DNA of 21,580 bases, taken from the IMG/VR virus record IMGVR_UViG_3300037961_001600, positions 390 to 21,969 of that record; one strand, given 5' to 3'. The position numbers were made by a program, and so were the translations under genes. The notes under the pieces were generated by a model that worked only from the letters and a program-made list of their open reading frames with translations, made no database searches and had not been told where the DNA came from. Origin of the DNA: a virus. How positions within the stretch are numbered: the first letter of the stretch is position 1; each line of letters starts with the position of its first letter. Shown here in pieces: positions 1 to 5,938 of this stretch.

Positions 1-843
1 TTTAAAATCTCAGTCAATCTCTATAATGATGGAGTTTTAACCAAACAATATACACACAACTACACTGATATCTCATGGGTAGGTAAACAAGACTTTGACT
101 ATCAACAAGATGTATCAAGCCTAGTCTTTAACACAGCAGAACTAGAGTTGTATGGTATTGATCGAGGCTACTATAACGGATATTTTGGAATCGGTTTCTC
201 TGATTATTATTTTACAACCACATACGAAATTATTGAGATTGTGATAGATCAAGTTCTCGATCAGATTGAGATGGAAGTAATCGATGCTGGTTATGAAGTT
301 TACGAAGATATTAGTTTTGAAATAGAAATACAAGATCCACAAGGTGAGGTAGCCTTAATCGAGTTTGATATGGTCGAACCTGAAATGGTGGATATAGAAA
401 TCGAAACTCCTAGTATGGAAGATTTTGAGCCTATAGAAGAAATCCAAACTGACATGGAAGTTGTCGAAGTTGATATGACAGAAATGGCAGAAGAACTTGA
501 AGTTGAAGTCGAACCCAATAGCGAAGATGCTGATGAACCCACTGTGGAGACAGAGGAAGAAGAACAGCAAGAAACAGTACAACCGAAATCAAAAGAAGAA
601 GTTGCTCAAAAAATTATTGCTAGGGTTGTAGATCAAGGTAATCAAATAGTTTTAAATAATGTCAAACTAGCTGTCATGGCACAACTAGCAGACACAGACG
701 GATTTAATAAATACCAACAAGTAACACTGACAGATATGGATATATCTGATTATAGCATGATGCAAATAAACGATAGCTACGGAATCTTATTTGAGTCAGC
801 ACAAAATGAAATGATGGAGGATATGATTAATGCCCAGTATTGA
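1..843 (+). CDS. Acidic hypothetical protein, 5' end outside the window
   Basis: The reading frame is open from the first base, so the gene starts upstream and only its C-terminal 280 residues are seen. A TTG codon at 148 is in frame but needs no start role. The first 100 or so residues are rich in aromatic and beta-prone residues (many Tyr, Phe, Gly), as in a virion surface domain. The next 90 residues are extremely acidic, with many Glu, Asp and Val/Met repeats and almost no basic residues. The last 80 residues return to a normal composition. The gene overlaps the next one by 14 nt. By position, after the tail genes expected outside the window and before lysis genes, it may be a virion or tail-associated protein. 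No family was recognised. Confidence 0.8.
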   Translation, partial: FKISVNLYNDGVLTKQYTHNYTDISWVGKQDFDYQQDVSSLVFNTAELELYGIDRGYYNGYFGIGFSDYYFTTTYEIIEIVIDQVLDQIEMEVIDAGYEVYEDISFEIEIQDPQGEVALIEFDMVEPEMVDIEIETPSMEDFEPIEEIQTDMEVVEVDMTEMAEELEVEVEPNSEDADEPTVETEEEEQQETVQPKSKEEVAQKIIARVVDQGNQIVLNNVKLAVMAQLADTDGFNKYQQVTLTDMDISDYSMMQINDSYGILFESAQNEMMEDMINAQY

Positions 844-1291
844 GTATCAAGGAATGAAGTTTACTGGTGGTAAGTTTTTTCTTATTTTATCCCTCATAGG
901 TGCAATTATTGGTGGTGGTTGGACTGGTTATAAGTTTTACGATGACTACTTGGATATGAAAGCCAAGATAGAAGAATACACAGCACCTGATCTATCTTCT
1001 TATGATGAACAAATCGCAGTCATAAAATCAGAACTAGATATGATCCTTGATGAGATTACCTTAGTTGCTGATGTCGCTAAAGACCTCAAGAACGATATGA
1101 AAACAGATTTACGACAAATGGGTAATGACATACGACACATTACAGAAATCGTTAATGATGTAGAAGATAGACAAAAAGAAGATATTAGAGAAATATTTGA
1201 TGAGATTAAAATTATCGAAGATAACCTTAATTTAAACATTGATAAGGCATTGAACAATCCACTTAATGATATGTCAGCAAAGGCAAAATAA
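830..1291 (+). CDS. Small membrane-anchored coiled-coil protein
   Basis: This 153-residue protein has one clear membrane segment at about residues 16-32 (hydrophobic and Gly-rich, including IGAIIGGG). A long, charged helical region from about 36 to 150 follows, with heptad-like spacing that suggests a coiled coil. There is no cysteine. The start is supported by GGAGG at 816-820, 9 nt upstream. The stop shares one base with the ATG of the small terminase gene. Proteins with this plan are common near the structural/lysis boundary of marine phages. A role in the cell envelope, such as lysis or infection, is a guess from topology and position only. Confidence 0.8.
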   Translation: MPSIEYQGMKFTGGKFFLILSLIGAIIGGGWTGYKFYDDYLDMKAKIEEYTAPDLSSYDEQIAVIKSELDMILDEITLVADVAKDLKNDMKTDLRQMGNDIRHITEIVNDVEDRQKEDIREIFDEIKIIEDNLNLNIDKALNNPLNDMSAKAK

Positions 1292-1713
1292 TGACCACAG
1301 AAGTAGTAAGAAAACAGGGTAATAGACCAAGCAAGTATAAGCAGTCTATTTTATCCGATCTATTTGAAATGTTAGCGAGAGGTAAAACTATTCGTGAATG
1401 TTGCAAAGAACTAGATGTATCTTGGACAACGCTAAGACAATGGATCAACAAAGACGAAAAACTAAATCAACAATATCTACAAGCTAAACACGACAGTGTT
1501 CTTTACACTATTGAAGATTTAGACAAACTCTTAGAAGAAGCAAAAAAAGATCCAAAGTTAAATATGACTAAGGTCAAACTATTAGAGATTATACAAAAGA
1601 ATGTGCATTTTAAAGCTGGTAAACTAGCTCCAAAAATTTATGGCACAGAGAAACAAACCATGTCTATTCAAGACCAAAAGGGTAATGAGTTTAAGGTAGA
1701 GTGGTCTAAATGA
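1291..1713 (+). CDS. terS: Terminase small subunit, Sf6-like
   Basis: The 140-residue protein has a helix-turn-helix at about residues 33-54 (GKTIRECCKELDVSWTTLRQW), typical of small terminases that bind the packaging site. A helical middle region follows (residues 63-105), then a basic stretch and a short C-terminal tail ending EWSK, as expected for oligomerisation and contact with the large subunit. The helical pattern after the HTH resembles the Sf6 gp1 class. Its partner, the large subunit, is encoded about 12 kb away at 13637, which is unusual because the two are commonly adjacent. The end overlaps the next start by 4 nt. A simple HTH regulator is the alternative. Confidence 0.75.
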   Translation: MTTEVVRKQGNRPSKYKQSILSDLFEMLARGKTIRECCKELDVSWTTLRQWINKDEKLNQQYLQAKHDSVLYTIEDLDKLLEEAKKDPKLNMTKVKLLEIIQKNVHFKAGKLAPKIYGTEKQTMSIQDQKGNEFKVEWSK

Positions 1714-1904
1714 ACATAGATTTTAAAACAGTCTTACCCTATCTTGTAATCCTTGCATCATTAGCGATGACATGGGGTATGTGGAGTGAACGATTAGAAG
1801 CTGTTGAAGCTAAAGCAGACTCTATTTCACAAATGCAACAAGATATAGCTGTCATTAAAGAAAAAATAATTTGGATAGAAAACTACCTTATAGATAACAA
1901 ATGA
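1710..1904 (+). CDS. Small inner-membrane protein with coiled coil (possible spanin or holin-like)
   Basis: A 64-residue protein with a short N-terminal tail, one membrane segment at about residues 9-24 (PYLVILASLAMTWGMW) and a heptad-like helix after it (residues 26-60). This plan would place the coiled coil in the periplasm if the N-terminus stays inside, as in inner-membrane spanin subunits. It would also fit small holin-like proteins. ATG overlaps the terS stop (ATGA). The stop also overlaps the ATG of the following secreted-looking protein by 4 nt, so the two are probably translated together. The function is inferred from topology and neighbours. Confidence 0.75.
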   Translation: MNIDFKTVLPYLVILASLAMTWGMWSERLEAVEAKADSISQMQQDIAVIKEKIIWIENYLIDNK

Positions 1905-2110
1905 AGTTTTTTATCGTCATGTGGTTATGTATACAGTCACCCACTGTACCACTTGATAAAACTTGTGTAACACAAGTTATTAAAACAGCAGGATATCACA
2001 CTATGCAAGAATGTAGATACAACGCTGTAATGTTTGCAAACAAAGTAATGGTTGTTCCTGATATTTATGTGACAACCTTTTGCACAGAAAAAGAGGTGAC
2101 AACAATATAG
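1901..2110 (+). CDS. Small Cys-containing protein with hydrophobic N-terminus
   Basis: A 69-residue protein beginning with a short hydrophobic stretch (MKFFIVMWLCIQ), which could be a short signal or anchor. Four cysteines (residues 10, 22, 37 and 61) could form two disulfides outside the cytoplasm. The residues before Cys10 do not make a convincing lipobox, so a lipoprotein call is not justified. The start overlaps the previous stop as ATGA. Together with the previous gene it has the layout of an overlapping spanin pair, but the missing lipobox argues against a standard outer-membrane spanin. No family was recognised with certainty. Confidence 0.7.
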   Translation: MKFFIVMWLCIQSPTVPLDKTCVTQVIKTAGYHTMQECRYNAVMFANKVMVVPDIYVTTFCTEKEVTTI

Positions 2111-2118
2111 GGAGGAAG

Positions 2119-2814
2119 ATGTCTCGGATTTTAATAATCTCAGACCTTCACGAACCATACAGTCATACTGATAGTTTTGTTTTCTTAGAAGCTATCAAAA
2201 AAAAATACAAACCTGAAAGAGTTGTATGTATAGGCGATGAGCTTGATTATCATGCTCTGTCTTTTCACGACTCTGATCCTGATCTACCTAGTGCCTCTAA
2301 AGAGTTAGAGCTAGGGTTATACAAGATCAAGATGATTGAGAAGTTATTTCCAAAGATGGATTTACTTCATAGTAATCATGGATCAATGGTTTATAGAAAG
2401 AGAAAGCATCATGGCTTTCCTTCTCTAGCAGTGAAGGACTACGCAGATATACTCGGTGTCGATAAGCAAAAGTGGCGTTGGCACGATAGGCTAATTATAA
2501 AAGATAAATATGGCGAATATTATTTCTGCCATAACATGAATAAAGATCCTGTAAAATCTTCAATGTCAATAGGCATGAATTTTATACAAGGTCATTATCA
2601 TACGGAATTTCGTATTGGTTTTTGGTCAAGCCCTGAAAACCTACGTTTTGGCATGAATGTGGGCTGTCTTATTGATAAAGACTCACTTGCATTTGCCTAC
2701 TCAAAAGTTAATATTAGGAGACCTGTACTAGGTTGTGGAATGATTATAAATGGTGTACCACACTTGATACCAATGATCCTAAAACGAGGAAACAGATGGG
2801 TACGTCAAATATGA
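2119..2814 (+). CDS. Calcineurin-like metallophosphoesterase
   Basis: The 231-residue protein carries the ordered metal-binding motifs of the metallophosphoesterase fold: DxH (Asp9, His11 in ISDLHEP), GDxxD (residues 39-43, GDELD), a GNH-like SNHG (85-88), a later His (138, FCHN) and GHxH as GHYH (158-161). Such enzymes hydrolyse phosphomonoesters or diesters using two metal ions. The substrate here is unknown. An in-frame ATG at 2080 exists, but ATG 2119 sits right after GGGAGG (2110-2115) and begins directly with the first strand of the fold, so 2119 is chosen. The 3' end overlaps the DUF3310 gene. Phage members are often linked to DNA or RNA metabolism, but the position here is beside lysis genes. 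Confidence 0.88.
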   Translation: MSRILIISDLHEPYSHTDSFVFLEAIKKKYKPERVVCIGDELDYHALSFHDSDPDLPSASKELELGLYKIKMIEKLFPKMDLLHSNHGSMVYRKRKHHGFPSLAVKDYADILGVDKQKWRWHDRLIIKDKYGEYYFCHNMNKDPVKSSMSIGMNFIQGHYHTEFRIGFWSSPENLRFGMNVGCLIDKDSLAFAYSKVNIRRPVLGCGMIINGVPHLIPMILKRGNRWVRQI

Positions 2815-3020
2815 AAGATAAAATAAATCCACCATACTATATCGGTACAAAGATACAGGTATCAGATTTTATTCACGAATTTAAACTAGACTATTTTCAA
2901 GGAAACATTGTCAAATATGTTGTCAGACATAAATCAAAAGGTGGCATTGAAGATTTGGAAAAAGCAAAATGGTATTTGGAGAAACTTATAGAATGTACGA
3001 AGAAATTAAATCTGCAATAA
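2796..3020 (+). CDS. DUF3310 family small protein
   Basis: About 74 residues matching the DUF3310 pattern: a Pro-Pro-Tyr start (NPPYYIG), a middle helix, then GNIVKYVVRHKSKGG and EDLEKAKWYLEKL. This family is frequent in phages and is usually annotated as hypothetical or as a protein of unknown function in nucleotide metabolism regions. ATG 2796 has GAGGA five bases upstream and overlaps the phosphoesterase gene by 19 nt. ATG 2811 is an alternative start that keeps the full domain. A longer frame from 2733 lies entirely inside the phosphoesterase gene and is not needed. The 3' end overlaps the lysozyme start. Confidence 0.85.
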   Translation: MGTSNMKDKINPPYYIGTKIQVSDFIHEFKLDYFQGNIVKYVVRHKSKGGIEDLEKAKWYLEKLIECTKKLNLQ

Positions 3021-3418
3021 TTCACCACGAAGGTAAAATTAATAAGATTTATAAAGATCACTTGGGCAACGCTACGTTTGGTGTTGGACATTTGGTACTA
3101 CCTACAGACGACCTCAAGGAAGGAGTAGAATACAATGATGCAACAATTATGGAATACTTCGAAAGAGACTTTGACCAAGCTCTACATGACGCAAGGTCAT
3201 TTATCAAAGAAGAAGATATTGATCCTATCGCTTTTGGCTGTGTTATTAATATGGCATTTCAGCTAGGATTACCTAGATTATCGAAATTTAAAAACTTTCA
3301 ATACCACTTAACAAAGTGTGATTATCAATCTGCCAGTGATGAAATGTTAGACAGTCGATGGGCAAAACAAACCCCTAATAGAGCTAACGAACTGGCAGAT
3401 ACCATGAGGAATATATAA
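2993..3418 (+). CDS. Endolysin, T4-type lysozyme (GH24 muramidase)
   Basis: The 141-residue protein fits the T4 lysozyme family in length and in its catalytic triad. Glu13 lies in HHEG, Asp22 in IYKDHLG and Thr28 in ATFGVGH, with the same spacing as Glu11, Asp20 and Thr26 of T4. It should cut the N-acetylmuramic acid to N-acetylglucosamine bond of peptidoglycan. There is no signal peptide, so release should depend on a holin, and a holin gene follows directly (the stop shares bases with the holin ATG). ATG 2993 is preferred over ATG 2969 because it gives the usual N-terminal length and has GGAG upstream. It overlaps DUF3310 by 28 nt. Confidence 0.93.
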   Translation: MYEEIKSAIIHHEGKINKIYKDHLGNATFGVGHLVLPTDDLKEGVEYNDATIMEYFERDFDQALHDARSFIKEEDIDPIAFGCVINMAFQLGLPRLSKFKNFQYHLTKCDYQSASDEMLDSRWAKQTPNRANELADTMRNI

Positions 3419-3807
3419 TGTTAAATTTACTTGTAAGCCCTATTGCGTCTATTCTTAAAGATACAGTAAAAGGTTTTGTTGAAACCAAAAAAGCAAAAGC
3501 AGAATTAGCTGTTACTGAAATAAAAGCTAAAACAAAACTCAAAGAAGATCAGATTGCTGGTAAAGTAGCATGGGAGTCATCTGCTGTAAATCAAATGGAA
3601 AACAGCATAAAAGACGAAATTGCACTTATAGTTTTGTTATTACCAGCAGTATTAGTATTTATTCCTTTTATGACTCCACATATAAAAGCTGGTTTTGAAG
3701 CACTACATAGTCTGCCTACTTACTACCAACATCTTTTATATATTGCCATTAGTGCAAGTTTTGGAATTAAAGGAGCTTCAGGTGCGATGAAGTTGTTAAA
3801 GAAGTGA
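3418..3807 (+). CDS. Holin, similar to the 3TM gene-transfer-release holin family
   Basis: The 129-residue protein starts with a short amphipathic segment (residues 1-20), then a charged Ala/Lys/Glu helix and KVAWESSAVNQMENSIKDE. Two strong hydrophobic segments follow, at about 68-86 and 104-121, and the tail is basic (MKLLKK). The segment AGFEALHSLPTYYQ before the last membrane helix and the ISASFGIKG ending are typical of holins of this class in marine and alphaproteobacterial phages. It should form membrane lesions that let the lysozyme out. It directly follows the lysozyme gene and overlaps the next gene by 4 nt (GTGA). Confidence 0.82.
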   Translation: MLNLLVSPIASILKDTVKGFVETKKAKAELAVTEIKAKTKLKEDQIAGKVAWESSAVNQMENSIKDEIALIVLLLPAVLVFIPFMTPHIKAGFEALHSLPTYYQHLLYIAISASFGIKGASGAMKLLKK

Positions 3808-4097
3808 GTACACTTAAAGAAGTTGAAGCATTACTACGCAAAGTAAAGAAAGAAAACAGAGAGCTAAAAAAAGCTATCGAAGAAAAGGATCTACACATTA
3901 AGTTCCTTAATGAACGTCTTGACAACTGGGCAGATAAAAACGCATTGTTAAGAGAAGAAAAACTAAAGATTACTGTAGACGATGTAATTGCATTTCAAAA
4001 AGCAAAAGCAGAATATGCTTCATCTCAAAACAGATCACTAACAGAACAATTAGAGAAACAAGAGAAGGTAGAATTAGATGGCAACTTATCAGGGTAG
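3804..4097 (+). CDS. Charged coiled-coil protein of unknown function
   Basis: A 97-residue protein starting at a GTG that overlaps the holin stop (GTGA), which suggests translational coupling. Residues 1-55 are almost purely charged and Leu-rich with heptad spacing (coiled coil). Residues 56-97 are also helical. No signal peptide or membrane segment is seen, so a spanin role is unlikely. It may be cytoplasmic or part of the virion. The 3' end overlaps the following gene by 20 nt. Confidence 0.7.
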   Translation: MSTLKEVEALLRKVKKENRELKKAIEEKDLHIKFLNERLDNWADKNALLREEKLKITVDDVIAFQKAKAEYASSQNRSLTEQLEKQEKVELDGNLSG

Positions 4098-4323
4098 AAC
4101 AGTCAAACTCAATAAACCCATGAAGGGTGATGTCAAAAAGTTTAAGGTGTTCGTAAAAGATGGTGACAAAGTTAAAAAGATAAACTTTGGTGATCCTAAT
4201 ATGAGCATCAAGAAAAATTCACCTGCACGAAAGAAATCCTATTGTGCGAGATCAGGTGGAATTAAAGGAAAGAATAATAAACTATCTGCAAATTATTGGT
4301 CTCGTAAGATGTGGAATTGTTAA
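4078..4323 (+). CDS. Small basic protein, DUF5754-like
   Basis: The 81-residue basic protein has a pattern I associate with DUF5754: KLNKPMKGD near the start, KFKVFVKDG, then NFGDPNMSIKKNSPARKKSYCARSGG and a conserved end NYWSRKMWNC. Two Cys (57 and 81) and a His-free core make a classical zinc site unlikely. The function is unknown. It is the first of a row of tiny basic proteins reaching to 4963. The start has AGAAGG upstream and overlaps the previous gene. Confidence 0.75.
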   Translation: MATYQGRTVKLNKPMKGDVKKFKVFVKDGDKVKKINFGDPNMSIKKNSPARKKSYCARSGGIKGKNNKLSANYWSRKMWNC

Positions 4324-4334
4324 AGGAGTAAAAT

Positions 4335-4433
4335 ATGCCATACGGAAAAGGAACATACGGAAAGAATGTCGGTAGACCTTCTAAAGAACTAAAGAAAAAA
4401 TTAAAAAAGAAAATGAAAAAGAAGAAGAAGTAA
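4335..4433 (+). CDS. Tiny basic protein with poly-lysine tail (32 aa)
   Basis: This short ORF begins MPYGKGTYGKNVGRPSK and ends in a Lys-rich tail with five terminal lysines. A good ribosome-binding site (GGAG at 4325-4328) precedes ATG 4335, 11 nt after the previous stop. The opening MPYGKGTYG is a recurrent start of tiny phage proteins in marine genomes. The Gly/Tyr head and Lys tail suggest nucleic-acid binding, which is unproven. It is too short for most gene callers, but spacing and the RBS support it. Confidence 0.7.
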   Translation: MPYGKGTYGKNVGRPSKELKKKLKKKMKKKKK

Positions 4434-4434
4434 T

Positions 4435-4551
4435 ATGCCCTTCTCAAAATACAGTCCAAAACAAAAGAAACTAGCAAAGATTGCATCACCTAGAGATAAA
4501 ATAACAGGAGCTGACTTCAAAAAACTTAAAAAGAAAAAGAAGAAAAAATAA
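4435..4551 (+). CDS. Tiny basic protein with poly-lysine tail (38 aa)
   Basis: The ORF begins MPFSKYSPKQKKLAKIASP, one base after the previous stop. It ends in seven lysines, and its TAA shares the final A with the next ATG. The ASPRDKITGADFKKL segment in the middle resembles short phage proteins of unknown role. There is no separate strong RBS, so it probably relies on reinitiation after the preceding ORF. Like its neighbours it has a very high Lys content and probably binds nucleic acid or acidic proteins, which is inference. Confidence 0.65.
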   Translation: MPFSKYSPKQKKLAKIASPRDKITGADFKKLKKKKKKK

Positions 4552-4709
4552 TGGCTACAAAAAACGTACCTACTAATAAGGCTCTGTATGCACGAGTAAA
4601 AGCAGAAGCTAAAAGAAAGTTTGATGTTTACCCCAGTGCATATGCTAATGCGTGGCTTGTCAAGACATACAAAAAGCGTGGTGGTGGTTATAGAACTAAA
4701 AAAGCATGA
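4551..4709 (+). CDS. Small basic protein with PSAYANAWLVKTYKKRGG motif (52 aa)
   Basis: A 52-residue protein with the core VYPSAYANAWLVKTYKKRGG, a motif seen in small phage proteins, often fused or adjacent to the DUF5872-type protein that follows here. The ATG overlaps the previous stop by one base (TAATG), and its stop overlaps the next ATG (ATGA). These junctions fix both ends well. The function is unknown. The composition is strongly basic with several aromatic residues. Confidence 0.72.
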   Translation: MATKNVPTNKALYARVKAEAKRKFDVYPSAYANAWLVKTYKKRGGGYRTKKA

Positions 4710-4963
4710 GCAAAGCTAGTGGAGGTCTTACTAAGTGGTTTGCTCAAGACTGGGTAGACATAGGATCTAGGAAGAAAGATGGCAGTTATGCCAAGTGTGG
4801 TCGTAAGTCTGCTAAAGGCAGTAAAAGGAAATATCCAAAATGCGTTCCAAAATCGAAAGCGAACAGAATGACAGAATCGCAAAAGAAATCGGCAGTGCGA
4901 AGAAAACGATCCAAAAGGCAAGGAGTTGGTGGGAAGCCAACGAATGTCAAGACCTTCGCTTAG
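4706..4963 (+). CDS. Small basic protein, DUF5872-like
   Basis: The 85-residue protein matches the pattern I know as DUF5872: GGLTKWFAQDWVDIGSRKKDG, then YAKCGRKSAKG, KYPKCVPKSKANRMT and SAVRRKR before GGKP. Two conserved Cys (residues 32 and 46) are present. The protein is very basic. The function is unknown. The family occurs in phages and metagenomic viruses. It overlaps the previous gene (ATGA), and its last 124 nt are shared with another frame that begins at 4840. Confidence 0.75.
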   Translation: MSKASGGLTKWFAQDWVDIGSRKKDGSYAKCGRKSAKGSKRKYPKCVPKSKANRMTESQKKSAVRRKRSKRQGVGGKPTNVKTFA

Positions 4964-5202
4964 TCATTATAAAATGGATTGATAGTGGGCTTTGTGATCC
5001 AACATGGATCGAAGCTAGTTCTTACGAAGATAAACCAATGCCAATCTGCATGACTGTGGGTTGGCTATACAAAAGAACAAAGGACAAGACAATATTGTTT
5101 TCAAGTTATTCATTAGAGAATGATGAATACAAAAAAGGCAACGAAGGCACTATCCAACTTATTCTCAACAAATGTATTATTGATGTTCAAGAGGTTTGTT
5201 AA
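4840..5202 (+). CDS. Hypothetical small protein, start inside the previous gene
   Basis: The frame downstream of 4963 is clearly coding-like: DSGLCDPTWIEASSYEDKP, then ICMTVGWLYKRTKDKTILFSSYS and a C-terminal CIIDVQEVC. This pattern (Trp-containing head, VGW strand, SSYS strand, Cys-Ile end) recurs in small phage proteins. The only ATG giving the whole domain is at 4840, which places 124 nt inside the DUF5872-like gene in another frame. No ATG, GTG or TTG lies closer to the domain except an internal Met at 5038, which would cut it. The true start may be a rare codon near 4960. The end overlaps the leftward gene by 26 nt. Confidence 0.6.
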   Translation: MRSKIESEQNDRIAKEIGSAKKTIQKARSWWEANECQDLRLVIIKWIDSGLCDPTWIEASSYEDKPMPICMTVGWLYKRTKDKTILFSSYSLENDEYKKGNEGTIQLILNKCIIDVQEVC

Positions 5203-5398
5203 TCTCTACTTCTGAACACAAATTCAACACCTCTTTCAAATCCCCCTCAAAACAATACCACTTACTCCCCATATAATTATTAATAGATTTATTATCAGGG
5301 TATGTTTCCCTAACCTTTTTTATTTTCCGGTAGATTGTTTTTTCATGACAATCAAATATCTTCGCAATATCTTTGTATGTATATATCTTATCTGTCAT
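5177..5398 (-). CDS. Small helix-turn-helix (excisionase/MerR-like) DNA-binding protein
   Basis: A 73-residue protein with an N-terminal helix-turn-helix at about residues 7-27 (YTYKDIAKIFDCHEKTIYRKI), the layout of excisionase-like or MerR-like winged helices, followed by a short strand region (KWYCFEGDLKEVL) resembling the wing. It is the last gene of the leftward operon. Its ATG overlaps the stop of the upstream gene by 11 nt. Its 3' end runs 26 nt into the convergent rightward gene. It probably binds DNA as a regulator. The target is unknown. Confidence 0.75.
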   Translation of the reverse strand: MTDKIYTYKDIAKIFDCHEKTIYRKIKKVRETYPDNKSINNYMGSKWYCFEGDLKEVLNLCSEVEINKPLEHQ

Positions 5399-5588
5399 TG
5401 TAAATGTATTCTGCTATTTTCTTTCCATTCTTCAAAGTAATTAGATTAGCGTCAATATTATGTTTTTCTTCTTTTAGCTCTAATATCCTAGCTGGTAGTC
5501 TAAAACAACCATAAAGTTTCAACGCATCTAATCCATTAATCTTTCTATGTTTCTTTAAGTGATTTAATATATCCTGTTTCTGACTCAT
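5388..5588 (-). CDS. Small winged helix-turn-helix protein (HTH_39-like)
   Basis: From ATG 5588 the protein has 66 residues with the pattern QDILNHLKKHRKINGLDALKLYG, then RLPARILELKEE and a short wing NGKKIAEY. This is typical of the small phage helix-turn-helix family PF14090. An in-frame ATG at 5624 is possible, but ATG 5588 overlaps the stop of the upstream gene as ATGA and has AGGGG upstream, so it is preferred. It is a likely regulator or replication accessory DNA-binding protein. Confidence 0.78.
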   Translation of the reverse strand: MSQKQDILNHLKKHRKINGLDALKLYGCFRLPARILELKEEKHNIDANLITLKNGKKIAEYIYNDR

Positions 5589-5938
5589 ACTTTGATCCCC
5601 TTTTCTTTTGTTGATGTCTGCCAAGCTGATATCACGATCTGAGCATTTTCCCTTTTGACAAGGTTGAGTGTATCTTTTTTCATTTTTAACTCTAACTCTG
5701 TCAAATACTCATTCCATTCACGACTAGCTCTAGCGTTTCGGTCTTGCTTACTAGACTGTGCAACACCATTTTGTTCTTCTTTTAGTTGAAGCTCTGCAAG
5801 TTTCTTTGATTTCCATTCCTTTATCATTTCCTTATTTACTTTAGCTTGAACAACATCTTCTACACTTTCGAGTTGTAGTAAAGCATCACCAACTTTTTCT
5901 TCTAGTTGGTCAATAAGATTATTGGGAATGGTCGCCAT
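5585..5938 (-). CDS. Charged helical protein of unknown function
   Basis: A 117-residue protein, mostly helical and charged (Lys/Glu/Gln-rich). The leader AGGAGG lies 12 nt before ATG 5938. No Cys, no membrane segment and no motif I recognise. It overlaps the HNH gene upstream by 20 nt and the HTH gene downstream by 4 nt (ATGA), so it is a firm member of the leftward operon. A structural or DNA-metabolism accessory role is possible but unsupported. Confidence 0.75.
   Translation of the reverse strand: MATIPNNLIDQLEEKVGDALLQLESVEDVVQAKVNKEMIKEWKSKKLAELQLKEEQNGVAQSSKQDRNARASREWNEYLTELELKMKKDTLNLVKRENAQIVISAWQTSTKEKGIKV

Noticed and set aside
300-582. Leftward frames opposite the acidic protein (Ser-rich and Phe-rich)
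   Set aside because: These are complementary shadows of the Glu/Asp codon runs on the + strand. They have no RBS and no domain.
2080-2118. Upstream ATG for the metallophosphoesterase
   Set aside because: ATG 2119 has a near-perfect RBS and begins at the first strand of the fold. The extra residues overlap the Cys-containing gene.
4262-4489. Leftward 75-aa frame rich in Phe
   Set aside because: It is the antisense of the poly-Lys codons of the small basic proteins.
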